Below, in pieces: positions 44,250 to 53,613 of a stretch of DNA of 64,000 nt (position 1 is its first letter; every line of letters starts with the position of its first letter). The translations under genes and the position numbers were made by a program. A model generated the notes under the pieces. That model saw nothing but the letters and a program-made list of their open reading frames with translations, was not told the origin of the DNA and did not search any database. The stretch is from Vibrio porteresiae DSM 19223. Its GTDB lineage: Bacteria > Pseudomonadota > Gammaproteobacteria > Enterobacterales > Vibrionaceae. The stretch is taken from NCBI RefSeq assembly GCF_024347055.1, contig NZ_AP024895.1:1984001-2048000 (forward strand), given 5' to 3'.

Positions 44250-45719
44250 TTACGCTAAATCACTGCCATTGGAAGCGATGACTTTTTTATACCAGAAGAA
44301 GCTCTTCTTACGGCTACGATTACGAGTACCTCGACCACAGTCGTCTTGGTCTACATAGACGAAACCATAACGCTTGGTAATTTGGTTAGTACTAGCACTG
44401 ATGATATCGATAGGTCCCCACCAAGTGTAACCAAACAGGTCTACCCCATCAGCAATCGCTTCTTTCATCTGTTCGATGTGTTGGCGTAAATAGTCGATAC
44501 GGTAATCATCATCGATAGAGCCATCTGGGTTCACTTTATCGCCAGTACCTAAGCCGTTTTCAGCAATAAACAGCGGTTTGTGGTAACGCTCATAGAGCTG
44601 GTTTAACGCTAAGCGCAAACCTTTCGGGTCAATCTGCCAACCCCAATCGCTGCTTGGCAGATAAGGGTTTTTAATTCCGCCAGTAATGAGGTTACCTTGT
44701 GCTCCTTCCAGATTTTCTGGATGAGCACTCACTGTGCTCGACATATAGTAGCTAAATGAGACGAAATCGACTGGATATTGCGCCAGAATTTCATCGTCTC
44801 CCACCTCTTTTTTCAATACCACCTCTTTCTCTTTAAAAAGACGGTCTGCATAAGCTGGATAACGCCCAGTCGCTTGCACGTCAGAGAAGAACAACGAAAC
44901 ACGCTGTTGTTCTACACAGGCTTGTACATCATCTGGATGGCAAGAATAGGGATAGAGCATTTGGTAGCTGATCATACAGCCCACTTGTGAGCCTGGGATG
45001 ATCTCATGACACGCTTTAGTCGCTAATGCACTGGCCACAAACTGATGGTGCGCACCTTGATATTTGCCCTGCTCTAGATGTTCGTAACCTTCTTCAATAA
45101 TGCCAACACTCACGTAAGGGTGGTGTTTAACACAGTTGATTTCATTGAAGGTCATCCAATATTTAACCTTTTTGCGATAACGTTTGAACACCGTTGTCGC
45201 AAAGCGTAAATAGAAATCAACCACTCGGCGGTCGGTCCAGCCTTCGTACTCTGTGATTAAATGCAATGGCATTTCGTAATGTGATAGTGACACAATCGGA
45301 GTGATGTTGTGTTTGATCAAACAGTCAAAGACACGGTCGTAAAATGCTAAACCTTCTTCATTTGGTTCAAGTTCGTCACCATTAGGGAAAATACGGGTCC
45401 ACGCTAGAGACATACGGAAACACTTAAAGCCCATTTCAGCAAACAGTGCGATGTCTTCTTCATAGCGATGGTAGAAATCAATACCAAAGCGCTTAGGGTA
45501 AAAGCGTTTTGATTGTGGGTCTTGCGCTTCTTTCACTTGCGCATGAGTCATCATAAACCATTGATCAGACCAATGTTCTTTCGGAGTATTGGGATCAAAT
45601 AAATACACATCGGAAGCCGAAAGGCCTTTACCGCCCTCGTCACTACCGCCTTCAATTTGGTTCGCTGCGGTCGCGCCACCCCACATGAAATGCTCAGGAA
45701 ATGCATTGAATTCTTTCAT
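44250..45719 (-). CDS. 6-phospho-beta-glucosidase, family GH1 (bgl operon)
   Basis: This 489-residue GH1 enzyme has the acid/base Glu in TFNEIN and the nucleophile in IAENG, and the phosphate-binding end (WGPIDIISASTNQITKRYGF). It hydrolyses the phosphorylated beta-glucosides made by the BglF transporter upstream. An AAAGGA ribosome site is present. It is the last gene of the bglG-bglF-bgl unit, 60 bases after bglF. BglA, BglB and AscB cannot be separated by eye; the operon layout suggests the BglB role. Confidence 0.93.
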   Translation of the reverse strand: MKEFNAFPEHFMWGGATAANQIEGGSDEGGKGLSASDVYLFDPNTPKEHWSDQWFMMTHAQVKEAQDPQSKRFYPKRFGIDFYHRYEEDIALFAEMGFKCFRMSLAWTRIFPNGDELEPNEEGLAFYDRVFDCLIKHNITPIVSLSHYEMPLHLITEYEGWTDRRVVDFYLRFATTVFKRYRKKVKYWMTFNEINCVKHHPYVSVGIIEEGYEHLEQGKYQGAHHQFVASALATKACHEIIPGSQVGCMISYQMLYPYSCHPDDVQACVEQQRVSLFFSDVQATGRYPAYADRLFKEKEVVLKKEVGDDEILAQYPVDFVSFSYYMSSTVSAHPENLEGAQGNLITGGIKNPYLPSSDWGWQIDPKGLRLALNQLYERYHKPLFIAENGLGTGDKVNPDGSIDDDYRIDYLRQHIEQMKEAIADGVDLFGYTWWGPIDIISASTNQITKRYGFVYVDQDDCGRGTRNRSRKKSFFWYKKVIASNGSDLA

Positions 45720-45779
45720 GATGTTATCCTTTAAAAATGAAACGCCTATTCGTAAGTTGTCTTTGAACAGGGAAGAAAA

Positions 45780-47711
45780 CTAAGCCAACTGGGCGTTGAG
45801 CTTAATCACATTAAATTTGGGCTCTGCATGCCCTTCGTCACAAACATCGACCTGCTTAAAGTCGTCGCTGTTGGTGATCACCATAATCACGCTGTTATCT
45901 ATGCCCTCTTTTTCAATGGCTTGATAATCAAACTCAATCAGTGGCTGTCCGACTTGAACGTGTTCACCTTCAGCTAAATCACATGCGAAGTACTTACCGT
46001 TCAATTTGACGGTATCGATACCGACATGGATGAGAATTTCAGCTCCCGCATCGCTGGTGATCGCAATGGCGTGTTTGGTTGGAAAAATGGAGTTAATAAC
46101 ACCGTTGACGGGTGATACCACAGTGCTCGATTCAGGCTTAATTGCAATCCCTTTGCCAAAGGTTTCGGAGGCAAACACAGGATCACTCACTTCTGACAGT
46201 TTCACTAACAAGCCTTGAACCGGCGCGTGAATTTCTTCGTTTACCGCAGGTAGAGAGTTCGCAATGGTATGAGCAGTTGCTTGCTTATTGGATGCGGCTG
46301 ACTCATTGGTAGAGGCCTTATTGCTTGTTGACTGCGCGTTCGGTTCTTCAAAGCCAAGGACCACGGTCACTACTGCCGCGACAACAAAGCTCACCAACAA
46401 ACTGGCCATCGCATAAAGGAAGGTAGGGCCAGCCAGAGCAGGAATACCAGGCAAACCACTCATGGTGAATGCGTACGCTTTAACACCAAAACTGACCGCT
46501 AATGCACCACCTAAACCACCACCAATCAATGCAGCAAGAAACGGCTTTTTAAGGCGCATGTTCACACCATACATCGCCGGTTCTGTAATCCCCATGGCAG
46601 CAGAAAAACTGGTCGATAATGCTAATGATTTCAGTTTTTTATCACGACTACGTAAGAAGACACCAAATGCAGCACCGGCTTGGCCAAGGTTAGCAACAAA
46701 GAATAGGATCTTAATTGGATCGTAACCCATAGTACTGACGTTATTGACCATCACCGGCACCAAGGTGTAATGCATACCGGTAATGATAATCAGCGACATG
46801 GTTCCGCCGATGAGAAGGCCTGCTACACCACCAAGGTGACTTAATAGCCAAGTTACCCCACCCGTTAAACCGTTACCAAGGAACAACCCGATAGGACCTA
46901 AAGCACTGAGCGTAATTGGCGTTACAATCAGCAAGGTAAACAGCGGCACAAACATGGTCTTTAATGGCCCCGGCATAAAACGATCAATAAATCGTTCCAC
47001 AAAGGACATTAACCAGATAGCCAAAATAATCGGTACGACTGAAGAGGCATAGGATGCCGGAGTAATCGGTAAACCAAAGAAAGTCAGCGCATCGCCAGAT
47101 TTCAAACTCTGTTGAAATAACCCCGTGATGGATGGGTGGAATAACACCGCAGCCATCGCCACAGCGACATATGGGTTACACTTGAAGCGCGTTGCACAGC
47201 TATACGCTAACACCAAAGGCAAGAGATAGAAGACACCATCGCTGATGGCATACAAGATTTGATAATTAGCACTGGCTTTATCCATCACCTCAAAAGTGAG
47301 TAGCAGCGCCAAAATCCCTTTAAGAATACCTGCGCCAGCAATGGCCGGAATAATTGGTGAAAAGATACCGCTAATGGTTTCCATTAAGCGAGCCAAGAGG
47401 TTCTTTTCGCTTTTCGCTGGTTCTGCTTTTGGGGAACCTATTTTTGCATCATAGGCTTCTTTTAAACGGGGAATGGAGCTAAGAATCGCCTCGCAGACTT
47501 CATCAACTTGGTTACCGATGATAACCTGAAATTGATCGCCTGAAACGTTGACACCAAAGACTCCGTCAAGCTGACGAATGGCTTCTTGGTCGACTGCGGA
47601 AAGATCGTTTAGATTAAAACGTAAACGAGTGATGCAGTGAAAAAGGAATGTAATATTGTCTGCGCCGCCAACGTGTTCTACGATTTGACGCGCTAAGGTT
47701 GATGTATTCAT
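45780..47711 (-). CDS. bglF: PTS beta-glucoside-specific EIIBCA (BglF)
   Basis: This 643-residue permease imports and phosphorylates beta-glucosides. Domain order is EIIB (about 1-85, with the phosphorylated Cys in HCITRLRF), EIIC (about 100-460) and EIIA (about 495-640, with His in VLIHVGIDTVKL). The start is the second of two adjacent ATGs, six bases after GGAG; a 27-codon upstream extension lies over the RAT site and is not used. BglF also phosphorylates BglG when no sugar is present. It is preceded by a RAT antiterminator site. Confidence 0.94.
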   Translation of the reverse strand: MNTSTLARQIVEHVGGADNITFLFHCITRLRFNLNDLSAVDQEAIRQLDGVFGVNVSGDQFQVIIGNQVDEVCEAILSSIPRLKEAYDAKIGSPKAEPAKSEKNLLARLMETISGIFSPIIPAIAGAGILKGILALLLTFEVMDKASANYQILYAISDGVFYLLPLVLAYSCATRFKCNPYVAVAMAAVLFHPSITGLFQQSLKSGDALTFFGLPITPASYASSVVPIILAIWLMSFVERFIDRFMPGPLKTMFVPLFTLLIVTPITLSALGPIGLFLGNGLTGGVTWLLSHLGGVAGLLIGGTMSLIIITGMHYTLVPVMVNNVSTMGYDPIKILFFVANLGQAGAAFGVFLRSRDKKLKSLALSTSFSAAMGITEPAMYGVNMRLKKPFLAALIGGGLGGALAVSFGVKAYAFTMSGLPGIPALAGPTFLYAMASLLVSFVVAAVVTVVLGFEEPNAQSTSNKASTNESAASNKQATAHTIANSLPAVNEEIHAPVQGLLVKLSEVSDPVFASETFGKGIAIKPESSTVVSPVNGVINSIFPTKHAIAITSDAGAEILIHVGIDTVKLNGKYFACDLAEGEHVQVGQPLIEFDYQAIEKEGIDNSVIMVITNSDDFKQVDVCDEGHAEPKFNVIKLNAQLA

Positions 47712-47738
47712 CATCTTCTCCAGAAAGAAATTAGTCCT

Positions 47739-47752
47739 GGCGATTAATCGCC
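47739..47752. promoter_or_regulatory. Palindrome before bglF, possible terminator part
   Basis: GGCGATTAATCGCC is a perfect 14-base palindrome between the RAT site and the bglF start. It could be part of the terminator that competes with BglG binding, but no strong U-tract follows. Confidence 0.4.
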
Positions 47753-47765
47753 GTTGGATCCCTCT

Positions 47766-47795
47766 GGTGTTTGCCTGATTTAACAGTAACAAGCC
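47766..47795 (-). promoter_or_regulatory. RAT antiterminator site upstream of bglF
   Basis: In the mRNA (minus strand) this reads GGCTTGTTACTGTTAA, then ATCAGGCAAACACC, which closely follows the BglG-type RNA target (GGATTGTTACTG-N-GCAGGCAAAACC). BglG binding here would stop formation of the downstream terminator and allow bglF expression. Confidence 0.75.
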
Positions 47796-47906
47796 GATTG
47801 GATTACAAAATCATCTTAAAAATTATAAGGTTAATTTTCTCCTTTTTTACCTTTATTCGGTTAAAAAACTAATGGTGAACACTTGAGCTTACCGCATGAG
47901 TGCTAC

Positions 47907-48779
47907 CTAAAGGCCGCGAGCGAATTCATTTTCACCAACGACATTACCGATATGAATCACAAGGTAGAGTTTTTCTGAATCACTCATCTTGTGCCCATAA
48001 TGCTTTTCCATAAACTCAGCGATCACTCCCACACAAGCAAAGGTCTTGGTGTGTTTTTTATGAATAATGTCCACAAATTCGCTGTCGTGATTATTAATCA
48101 CTTCCTTATTGTGAACTCGCTGAGCAAAAAATTTTAAGTGGGTAATAAACCTTTGGTAATTTGTGGTTTCTTCATCCACTTTGATTTTAAAGTAGTACTT
48201 CACGATATTTTGAATTTGAAAAACAATTTTGGTGACTTCTTTAACGTCACTAAGATGTTGTCTATCTAATGCATTAATAATGTGAAGCGCAACGTTGCAT
48301 GCTTCATTTTTGGGTAACAACGTATTATAGCGAACTAAGATATGTTCTATCATTTCACAAGCAAACTGATACTCGCGTTTATAATAGTTTTTTACCTCCC
48401 AATCTAATGGGTTTTTAATCTCAATCCCCTGTTCTGCTCGTTTAACCGCGCAATCGAGATGATCGGCTAACGCAATGAAAAGACTATCATTAAAATCGGT
48501 AGAAAGTGTTTCCTTAGCTCGTTCGATGATATCACTCGTCATTTGAACAATGTTGAGTGGCAAGCTTTCAATTAACGTTTTCAATCGTTCAGAAACCGCA
48601 TCGCCCGCTTGCAAGCAGAACACCTTTTCGACCTTATTCAGATCCACTTCACTGCCAGCACGAACAGCAAACCCTAACCCTTTTCCGGTTAAAATCACTT
48701 CCATCCCGTCACTAGCGACAGCGCTAACAACGTTATTGTTTAATATCTGGACGACTTTTGGGTCTTTTAACGTCACCAT
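47907..48779 (-). CDS. bglG: BglG-family transcriptional antiterminator
   Basis: This 290-residue RNA-binding regulator has the CAT domain (about 6-60: VVQILNNNVVSAVAS, GKGLGFAVRAG), then two PRD domains (about 70-175 and 180-285). The phosphorylatable His residues are visible in ADHLD, ALHIIN, ITHLKFF and LVIHIGN. When the sugar is present it dimerises and binds RAT RNA to prevent termination; BglF and HPr phosphorylation control it. It is the first gene of the operon and has its own RAT-like site upstream. Confidence 0.93.
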   Translation of the reverse strand: MVTLKDPKVVQILNNNVVSAVASDGMEVILTGKGLGFAVRAGSEVDLNKVEKVFCLQAGDAVSERLKTLIESLPLNIVQMTSDIIERAKETLSTDFNDSLFIALADHLDCAVKRAEQGIEIKNPLDWEVKNYYKREYQFACEMIEHILVRYNTLLPKNEACNVALHIINALDRQHLSDVKEVTKIVFQIQNIVKYYFKIKVDEETTNYQRFITHLKFFAQRVHNKEVINNHDSEFVDIIHKKHTKTFACVGVIAEFMEKHYGHKMSDSEKLYLVIHIGNVVGENEFARGL

Positions 48780-48830
48780 CTTTATCTTTTCTTTCTCTAT
48801 TTACGATTTTATTACGCCAAAAACGCAAAA

Positions 48831-48910
48831 AGGCGATTCTGTAGTACACAATTCCGCCAATTTAGCGGTTTGTCGTATACACAGTCTCGCCCACTTAAGG
48901 TAACAATCTG
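48831..48910 (-). promoter_or_regulatory. Leader of bglG with RAT-like site and terminator
   Basis: In mRNA sense the RAT-like AGATTGTTACCTTAAG and GGGCGAGACT covers 48882-48910. It is followed by a hairpin GGCGGAATTGTG / CAGAATCGCC (48831-48858) and a TTTTT run. The order RAT then terminator matches the E. coli bgl leader. The RAT match is weaker than the one before bglF. Confidence 0.6.
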
Positions 48911-49020
48911 TTCTGTAATTAGATTATACTTCAAATCTAAAACATCTAGTCACTTTACTAAAAAGTGTGAAGATTCTCTTAAAAGTGCATCAAGAAAGAA
49001 AAAAGAAATCTACTGATGTC

Positions 49021-49212
49021 TCAATCTGTGCCCATGGCTGCAGCGAGTTTATCGGTAGGAATATGCCCAGCATCGAGCACCATGTCGATAGGCAAAGGCG
49101 CTACATAAGCAGTTGATTCGTTTTGATTAAATAACTTAAAGCCGTAAACAAATGACATGACAACTACGGCGATAATTGCGACATAAATTGGACCACGTTG
49201 TTTATTATTCAT
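49021..49212 (-). CDS. Small single-pass membrane protein, unknown
   Basis: This 63-residue protein has a short basic start (NNKQRGP), one hydrophobic helix (IYVAIIAVVVMSFVYGF, about 9-25), and a soluble tail with DMVLDAGHIP. The ribosome site is weak (GTGATAG). I do not recognise it. The coding likeness and the clear topology make it a probable gene. Confidence 0.5.
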   Translation of the reverse strand: MNNKQRGPIYVAIIAVVVMSFVYGFKLFNQNESTAYVAPLPIDMVLDAGHIPTDKLAAAMGTD

Positions 49213-49338
49213 TTTTCTATCACTTTATGGATAATTAAGTTAGTTAATAATTGGGAGAAATGGACAACGAAAACATCATCCCACAAATACCAAAACTTTG
49301 CTGTATTAAAAATGAGACTATATTAATCAAACACATGA

Positions 49339-49428
49339 ATTAATGTTAGGATAGTTAACAACTATATTTCCTTACATTTATTAATGTTAGGCTTGTTAAC
49401 AATAATATTCCCTCACTTTTATTAATGA
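49339..49428. repeat. 41-base tandem repeat, two copies plus a partial
   Basis: Units 49339-49379 and 49380-49420 begin ATTAATGTTAGG, contain GTTAACAA, and end in a T-rich stretch; a third partial copy starts at 49421. They differ at several positions. The repeat lies just downstream of a GNAT gene on the minus strand and ends inside its last codons. Confidence 0.75.
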
Positions 49429-49429
49429 A

Positions 49430-49948
49430 TTAATCTATTTTTGCCAATCGATAAATATGATCATCATATAAACGACCACTAATACAATAGTTTTGCGGTA
49501 TTACTTCCGCTAACTGAAAACCACATTTGCGTAACACACGTTCAGAGGCAATATTGCCTTCCGTTACTACTGCTTGAAATTCATCGATTCCCAGTTCACT
49601 ACTCCCCCAATCGAGCAGGGCAGCTAAACTTTCTGAGCAATAACCGTATCCAAAATACTGCGGCAAGAAAAGATAACCGACCTCAGCTACCCCCTTATCG
49701 AAGCAAAACCCAGTCAAACCCAGCGCTTGACCAGTGTCGCGATTCGTCACAACTAAAGTTAACCAATCGCTATCTTCAAATGACCATGGCTTGCAACGCT
49801 GCTCAAACCGTTTTTCAATCTCTTCTGGCAAAATGGGATCGAAACATTTGGCAATCACAATCGAATTCACATGCAATTCATAGAAAATCGCCCAATCTTG
49901 GGCCGCTATTTGCCTCATTGCCAAACGAGGACTCTCAAACTCAATCAT
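49430..49948 (-). CDS. GNAT-family acetyltransferase of the RimJ/RimL type
   Basis: This 172-residue protein has the typical RimJ/RimL start (FESPRLAMRQIAAQDW), the acetyl-CoA loop around YFGYGYCSESLAALLDW, and EGNIASERVLRKCGFQ near the end. It acetylates an N-terminal or side-chain amine; its target is not known. ATG at 49948 has GAGGA and is preferred to an ATG seven codons earlier. A tandem repeat lies directly downstream. Confidence 0.85.
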   Translation of the reverse strand: MIEFESPRLAMRQIAAQDWAIFYELHVNSIVIAKCFDPILPEEIEKRFEQRCKPWSFEDSDWLTLVVTNRDTGQALGLTGFCFDKGVAEVGYLFLPQYFGYGYCSESLAALLDWGSSELGIDEFQAVVTEGNIASERVLRKCGFQLAEVIPQNYCISGRLYDDHIYRLAKID

Positions 49949-50260
49949 AACATCCTCTTTTAAAAGCATTTGTAATCTCTTTCAGAGCAAAGCATTATCC
50001 AATAACTCACTCTACATGCCTAAAAAGAGCAATGTTGTCCTGCCTATCGATAAAAATAAGCGTTATCAACTTTCATCATCAATGACTTAACCTACCAATA
50101 ACATCTATTTGATGCCAGCTTTACACTGCCTTATTCACGATTATTTGCAGAACATTTCTGAAAATCTGGCTCAAGATCAAACTTTATTCTCCTTAGGTAT
50201 GATTGTGGTTTATCAGCACGTCGGTATAGTCCGAGACAACGTCATGCTAGGTAAAAAATA
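49949..50260. other. Intergenic region before the repeat protein
   Basis: No gene or recognised element was found. It contains the divergent promoters of the GNAT gene and the 711-residue protein. Confidence 0.35.
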
Positions 50261-52396
50261 ATGAAAATCACCTATTCCCCACTGCTGATCTTGGGATTGT
50301 TCAGCAGTGCAACCTTTTGTGTGGAAGTTCACTCTCCACCCTCCCAAGCGTTTATCAGCCAACTGTCTGATATCGATATCAATTCGGCGCAATCTGGCAG
50401 CGAATCCAATCACGCGTTTGATAAATTCACTGTGGTCACAACGTCACAGTGTAACAATCAGGTGTTAGCGATGAGTAGCCAGTCTCTTGACCAAGATCCG
50501 CTTGCCTACCACCGCTATGTAGAACAGCTATGGCAACATGCACTTGGCAATGAATATTTCTACATTGAGACTCAAGATTGCAAATCGGATGCTCAAGAGT
50601 GGATCACACAAATTCACCCTTGTACGACTGAGTTATGTGGTGAGCAATATGTAGCTGATAAGCAAACCATTTGGCTCAATACACATTTGGAAGTTACCCA
50701 TGTAAGACAAGCTGCCATTGGCGTACGCACGCCACTCCCTTTTGACAAGCAACACCAACGTTGGCTAGTAACTGGCTATTTTGTTGAAAAAGGCAGATTA
50801 AGCGACCAAATTGCACTGAAAGGATTCACTACCGACCAAGCCTTATCTAAAAGCACATTTGTGGATGAGCTTACGCTCTATTTCCCTGATGGCACATTAC
50901 GGCAAATCACGCACTTTAATGATTCAGGCGTTAAAAATGGTACCGAACATCATTACTACCCAACGGGGCAAATTCACCAAACCGCGCGCTATTTAGATGG
51001 TCAATTAAACGGTACGGTCGTGAATTATCATGCCAATGGCAATATTGAAAGTAATGAGCGCTTTATCCATGACCGACATGCCGATGGCGATTGCGAGCAT
51101 TATGATGCGCAAGGAAATCTGTCTCGCAGCCATATCTTTAAAAATGGCGAATATGACGGTCAATATGTCGATTATTTCAGTAATGGTGTCGTGAAGACGT
51201 CGGTGCAATACCATCTTGGTATCATGGTGCGTAGTGAAACGTTCCATGCTAACGGCAACCCCGAGAGTTTGTATCAAGTTCAGGGAAAACAAACGGTTTC
51301 TGAACGTTATAATGAGCAAGGTCAACGCATTAGCCGTGATGTATTTACAAAACAGGTTGCTGGAACTTACCCATTTAGTCACGAAACTTGGTTCGCCAAT
51401 GGCAAGCAAGCAATACAAGAACCCTATGATGAACGGGGGCTTCGTCACGGCATGGTACAGAGCTGGTATGAAAATGGTCAGCCTAAAGAACAAGCACGAT
51501 ATGAGCATGGAAAAGTCACCCACAGAGACTTTTTCTCTCCTCAAGGCATCACGATTGAAGCCATTTCCTATGCTCAAAACAAAAAAGACGGTACTCATCA
51601 TAAGTGGTCAGCAGAAACGGGCAAACTGATCTACGAGCTGAGCTATGCCGCTGGCATTCCCGTTTCAGCAGAAAAGCACTTTGACCCACGCAATGGTGAC
51701 TTAGTTGAGCAGATCTACCTCGACAAATCGGGTCAACCACTGGACCATTTAGTTGAGGGGCAAGCCCCTATTCAACATTTTCATCAAGGCCAACTGGCGA
51801 TGATGAGTTGTGGGGTGAACAACCAAATAACACAAGCAAGTCAATATATTGAGCGAGCCAAGAACAATGATGGTCATGCTCAACAAGTACTCGGCCAGTT
51901 TTATTATCAGTGTCATGCTAAAGAGCTCGCGTTACAGTGGCTTTCGCAAGCAGCGCAGCAGAATAATATCGATGCTATTCGTCTTCTCATCACGCTTTAT
52001 CGAACGCAAGACGGCGAATATGCGCCTATCGCTGATGAGCACATAGCGTGGCGTTATCTGCAGCAAGCAGCACAATTACAAGAACCTAACGCCTTGTTTG
52101 AAGTAGGCTTTCACTTTTTACCGAGTGATTTTGCGAAACATGTGTTCCAAGATTGGCAGCAATATCCGTTTGTGACACCTGATGAAGCGCAATCCTTTCG
52201 CTACATCAAGCTGGCCGCTGATTTGGGAAATCCTAAGGCAATTTACGCCGCTGGATTAATGTTTCAATACGGCATTGGCATCGATGCATCACAAGAGATG
52301 GCACTAAGCTATTACCAAAAACTGCAAGGGGTGTTACCTGATTTAGCACAAAACCTGATCGCTGCGATATCGCAACCTCTTGAACCGATGCAATAA
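50261..52396 (+). CDS. Secreted MORN-like (YwqK-type) and Sel1 repeat protein
   Basis: This 711-residue protein has a signal peptide (about 1-20, LLILGLFSSATFC). A middle region (about 210-480) carries repeats of the MORN/YwqK-antitoxin type, each with YxxNGxxxxxxxYxxGxxxG (for example YYPTGQIHQTARYLDGQLNG, YHANGNIESNERF). Sel1-like helical repeats lie at about 540-700 (HAQQVLGQFYYQCHA, NPKAIYAAGLMFQYGIG). Such proteins often form scaffolds for protein-protein contacts, sometimes as immunity proteins. No toxin neighbour is seen. It is monocistronic. Confidence 0.82.
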   Translation: MKITYSPLLILGLFSSATFCVEVHSPPSQAFISQLSDIDINSAQSGSESNHAFDKFTVVTTSQCNNQVLAMSSQSLDQDPLAYHRYVEQLWQHALGNEYFYIETQDCKSDAQEWITQIHPCTTELCGEQYVADKQTIWLNTHLEVTHVRQAAIGVRTPLPFDKQHQRWLVTGYFVEKGRLSDQIALKGFTTDQALSKSTFVDELTLYFPDGTLRQITHFNDSGVKNGTEHHYYPTGQIHQTARYLDGQLNGTVVNYHANGNIESNERFIHDRHADGDCEHYDAQGNLSRSHIFKNGEYDGQYVDYFSNGVVKTSVQYHLGIMVRSETFHANGNPESLYQVQGKQTVSERYNEQGQRISRDVFTKQVAGTYPFSHETWFANGKQAIQEPYDERGLRHGMVQSWYENGQPKEQARYEHGKVTHRDFFSPQGITIEAISYAQNKKDGTHHKWSAETGKLIYELSYAAGIPVSAEKHFDPRNGDLVEQIYLDKSGQPLDHLVEGQAPIQHFHQGQLAMMSCGVNNQITQASQYIERAKNNDGHAQQVLGQFYYQCHAKELALQWLSQAAQQNNIDAIRLLITLYRTQDGEYAPIADEHIAWRYLQQAAQLQEPNALFEVGFHFLPSDFAKHVFQDWQQYPFVTPDEAQSFRYIKLAADLGNPKAIYAAGLMFQYGIGIDASQEMALSYYQKLQGVLPDLAQNLIAAISQPLEPMQ

Positions 52397-52402
52397 CAAC
52401 GC

Positions 52403-52436
52403 TGGGCAGTCTATTCTTCAAGAAAACTGCCCAATG
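52403..52436 (+). terminator. Terminator after the repeat protein
   Basis: TGGGCAGT (52403-52410) pairs with ACTGCCCA (52426-52433), followed by ATGTTCTTT. Confidence 0.6.
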
Positions 52437-52478
52437 TTCTTTAACCCTAACCAAGCATCCCTCGACATTAGGTTCACA

Positions 52479-52901
52479 CTAAGAGGTTAGCGATTTTGTC
52501 AAATAGACACGTTCACTATTGGCTACAGGGAAATGACGTAATCGTCCCGTTTCAGCAAAACCTAATTTCTGATAAAAGCCCACCGCTTGCCCGGCAAAGG
52601 TATCAACAAAAAGATGAGTAACACCGCGCTCTTTGGCCGCTTGTTCTAATTGTTCAAGTAACGCCATACCTTGCCCTACACCACGCAATTCAGGTTTTAC
52701 CCATAGATATTGGATGTATAAGCTGGTCGCTAGCTGTGAACCACACACGCCGCCGACCACTTGCGCCGTTTTATCACGTAAAAAGCAAGCAATGCTCTGC
52801 TCTTTAAGATTGGGAAATTGCTGTTCATGTAAGGCCATTAGCCCTTGATAGATCGTACCAATATCCTTAGTGGATGGTTGGAAGGTCACCTTAATCTGCA
52901 T
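52479..52901 (-). CDS. GNAT-family N-acetyltransferase
   Basis: This 140-residue protein has the acetyl-CoA loop RGVGQGMALLEQLEQAA after a WVKPELR strand and ends in AVGFYQKLGFAETGRL, typical of GNAT enzymes. The substrate is unknown. GAGA precedes the ATG. It lies between the repeat protein and another GNAT gene, with the nearer one on the same strand. Confidence 0.86.
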   Translation of the reverse strand: MQIKVTFQPSTKDIGTIYQGLMALHEQQFPNLKEQSIACFLRDKTAQVVGGVCGSQLATSLYIQYLWVKPELRGVGQGMALLEQLEQAAKERGVTHLFVDTFAGQAVGFYQKLGFAETGRLRHFPVANSERVYLTKSLTS

Positions 52902-53059
52902 AGAAATCTCTCAGTTATACCAATAACAACAGTGCAAACTAAGTGAACAATAGAGCGAGAGAGTTCCCCTAGGTGGGGAAGAGAGGTAATTAGCTTAGAT
53001 CACATGATTTTGATCGCTAAATGAATTGGTTCGCTACATGATTGGCGAACACGCGATTC

Positions 53060-53611
53060 TCAAGCAACATGGCAACTCATGACAAATTCCCCTATGGATT
53101 CGTTATCCACTTGATACTTATTGGGAATATAGCTTGCTTCGAAAAATCCTAGCTTACGATAAAGCTGGATTGCTGGTAGGTTGGTATCTAGAACTTTGAG
53201 GTCAATCCAATCTATGCGGCGATCTTGTTTGGCAACTTGCACCACCATCGATAGCATTTGTTCGCCCAGCCCTTGCCCTCGATAGGCAAGCCCAACCCCA
53301 ATTCCTAGCCAAACACGGTCACGGCAACCATCGAATTCATCACGACGCAGGCTAACATCTGCAGCAATCGTTCCCTGTGGATCGCGGGCAAGCCAAAGCC
53401 GACGCCACGTGTGTTCACTCTGTTTTGCTTTTAAACCTATTTGGTAGGAATGTTTGAGCGATTCTCCCCACACAGACGTACCACGCGCATCGGGCATAAA
53501 TAGTGGCGTACCATTTATCCCGTTGGTATCAAATTGCTGTTGGGCATAGACAAAAAACGCGTCCAGATCGAGTAACGTGGCAGCCGTAATGGTGAAAGAG
53601 GTTATAGTCAT
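53060..53611 (-). CDS. GNAT-family N-acetyltransferase
   Basis: This 183-residue protein has the GNAT motif GLAYRGQGLGEQMLSMVVQ and IQLYRKLGFFEASY. The substrate is unknown. It starts two bases after the stop codon of the riboflavin-synthase-like gene, and lacks a strong ribosome site, so it is probably coupled to that gene. The pair may therefore act in the same pathway, perhaps on a flavin or lumazine derivative (inference). Confidence 0.85.
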   Translation of the reverse strand: MTITSFTITAATLLDLDAFFVYAQQQFDTNGINGTPLFMPDARGTSVWGESLKHSYQIGLKAKQSEHTWRRLWLARDPQGTIAADVSLRRDEFDGCRDRVWLGIGVGLAYRGQGLGEQMLSMVVQVAKQDRRIDWIDLKVLDTNLPAIQLYRKLGFFEASYIPNKYQVDNESIGEFVMSCHVA

Positions 53612-53613
53612 GC

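Noticed and set aside
51005..51601. 198-codon antisense frame in the repeat protein
   Set aside because: It is the complement of the MORN-like repeats and shows regular repeat-derived composition, not a protein fold.
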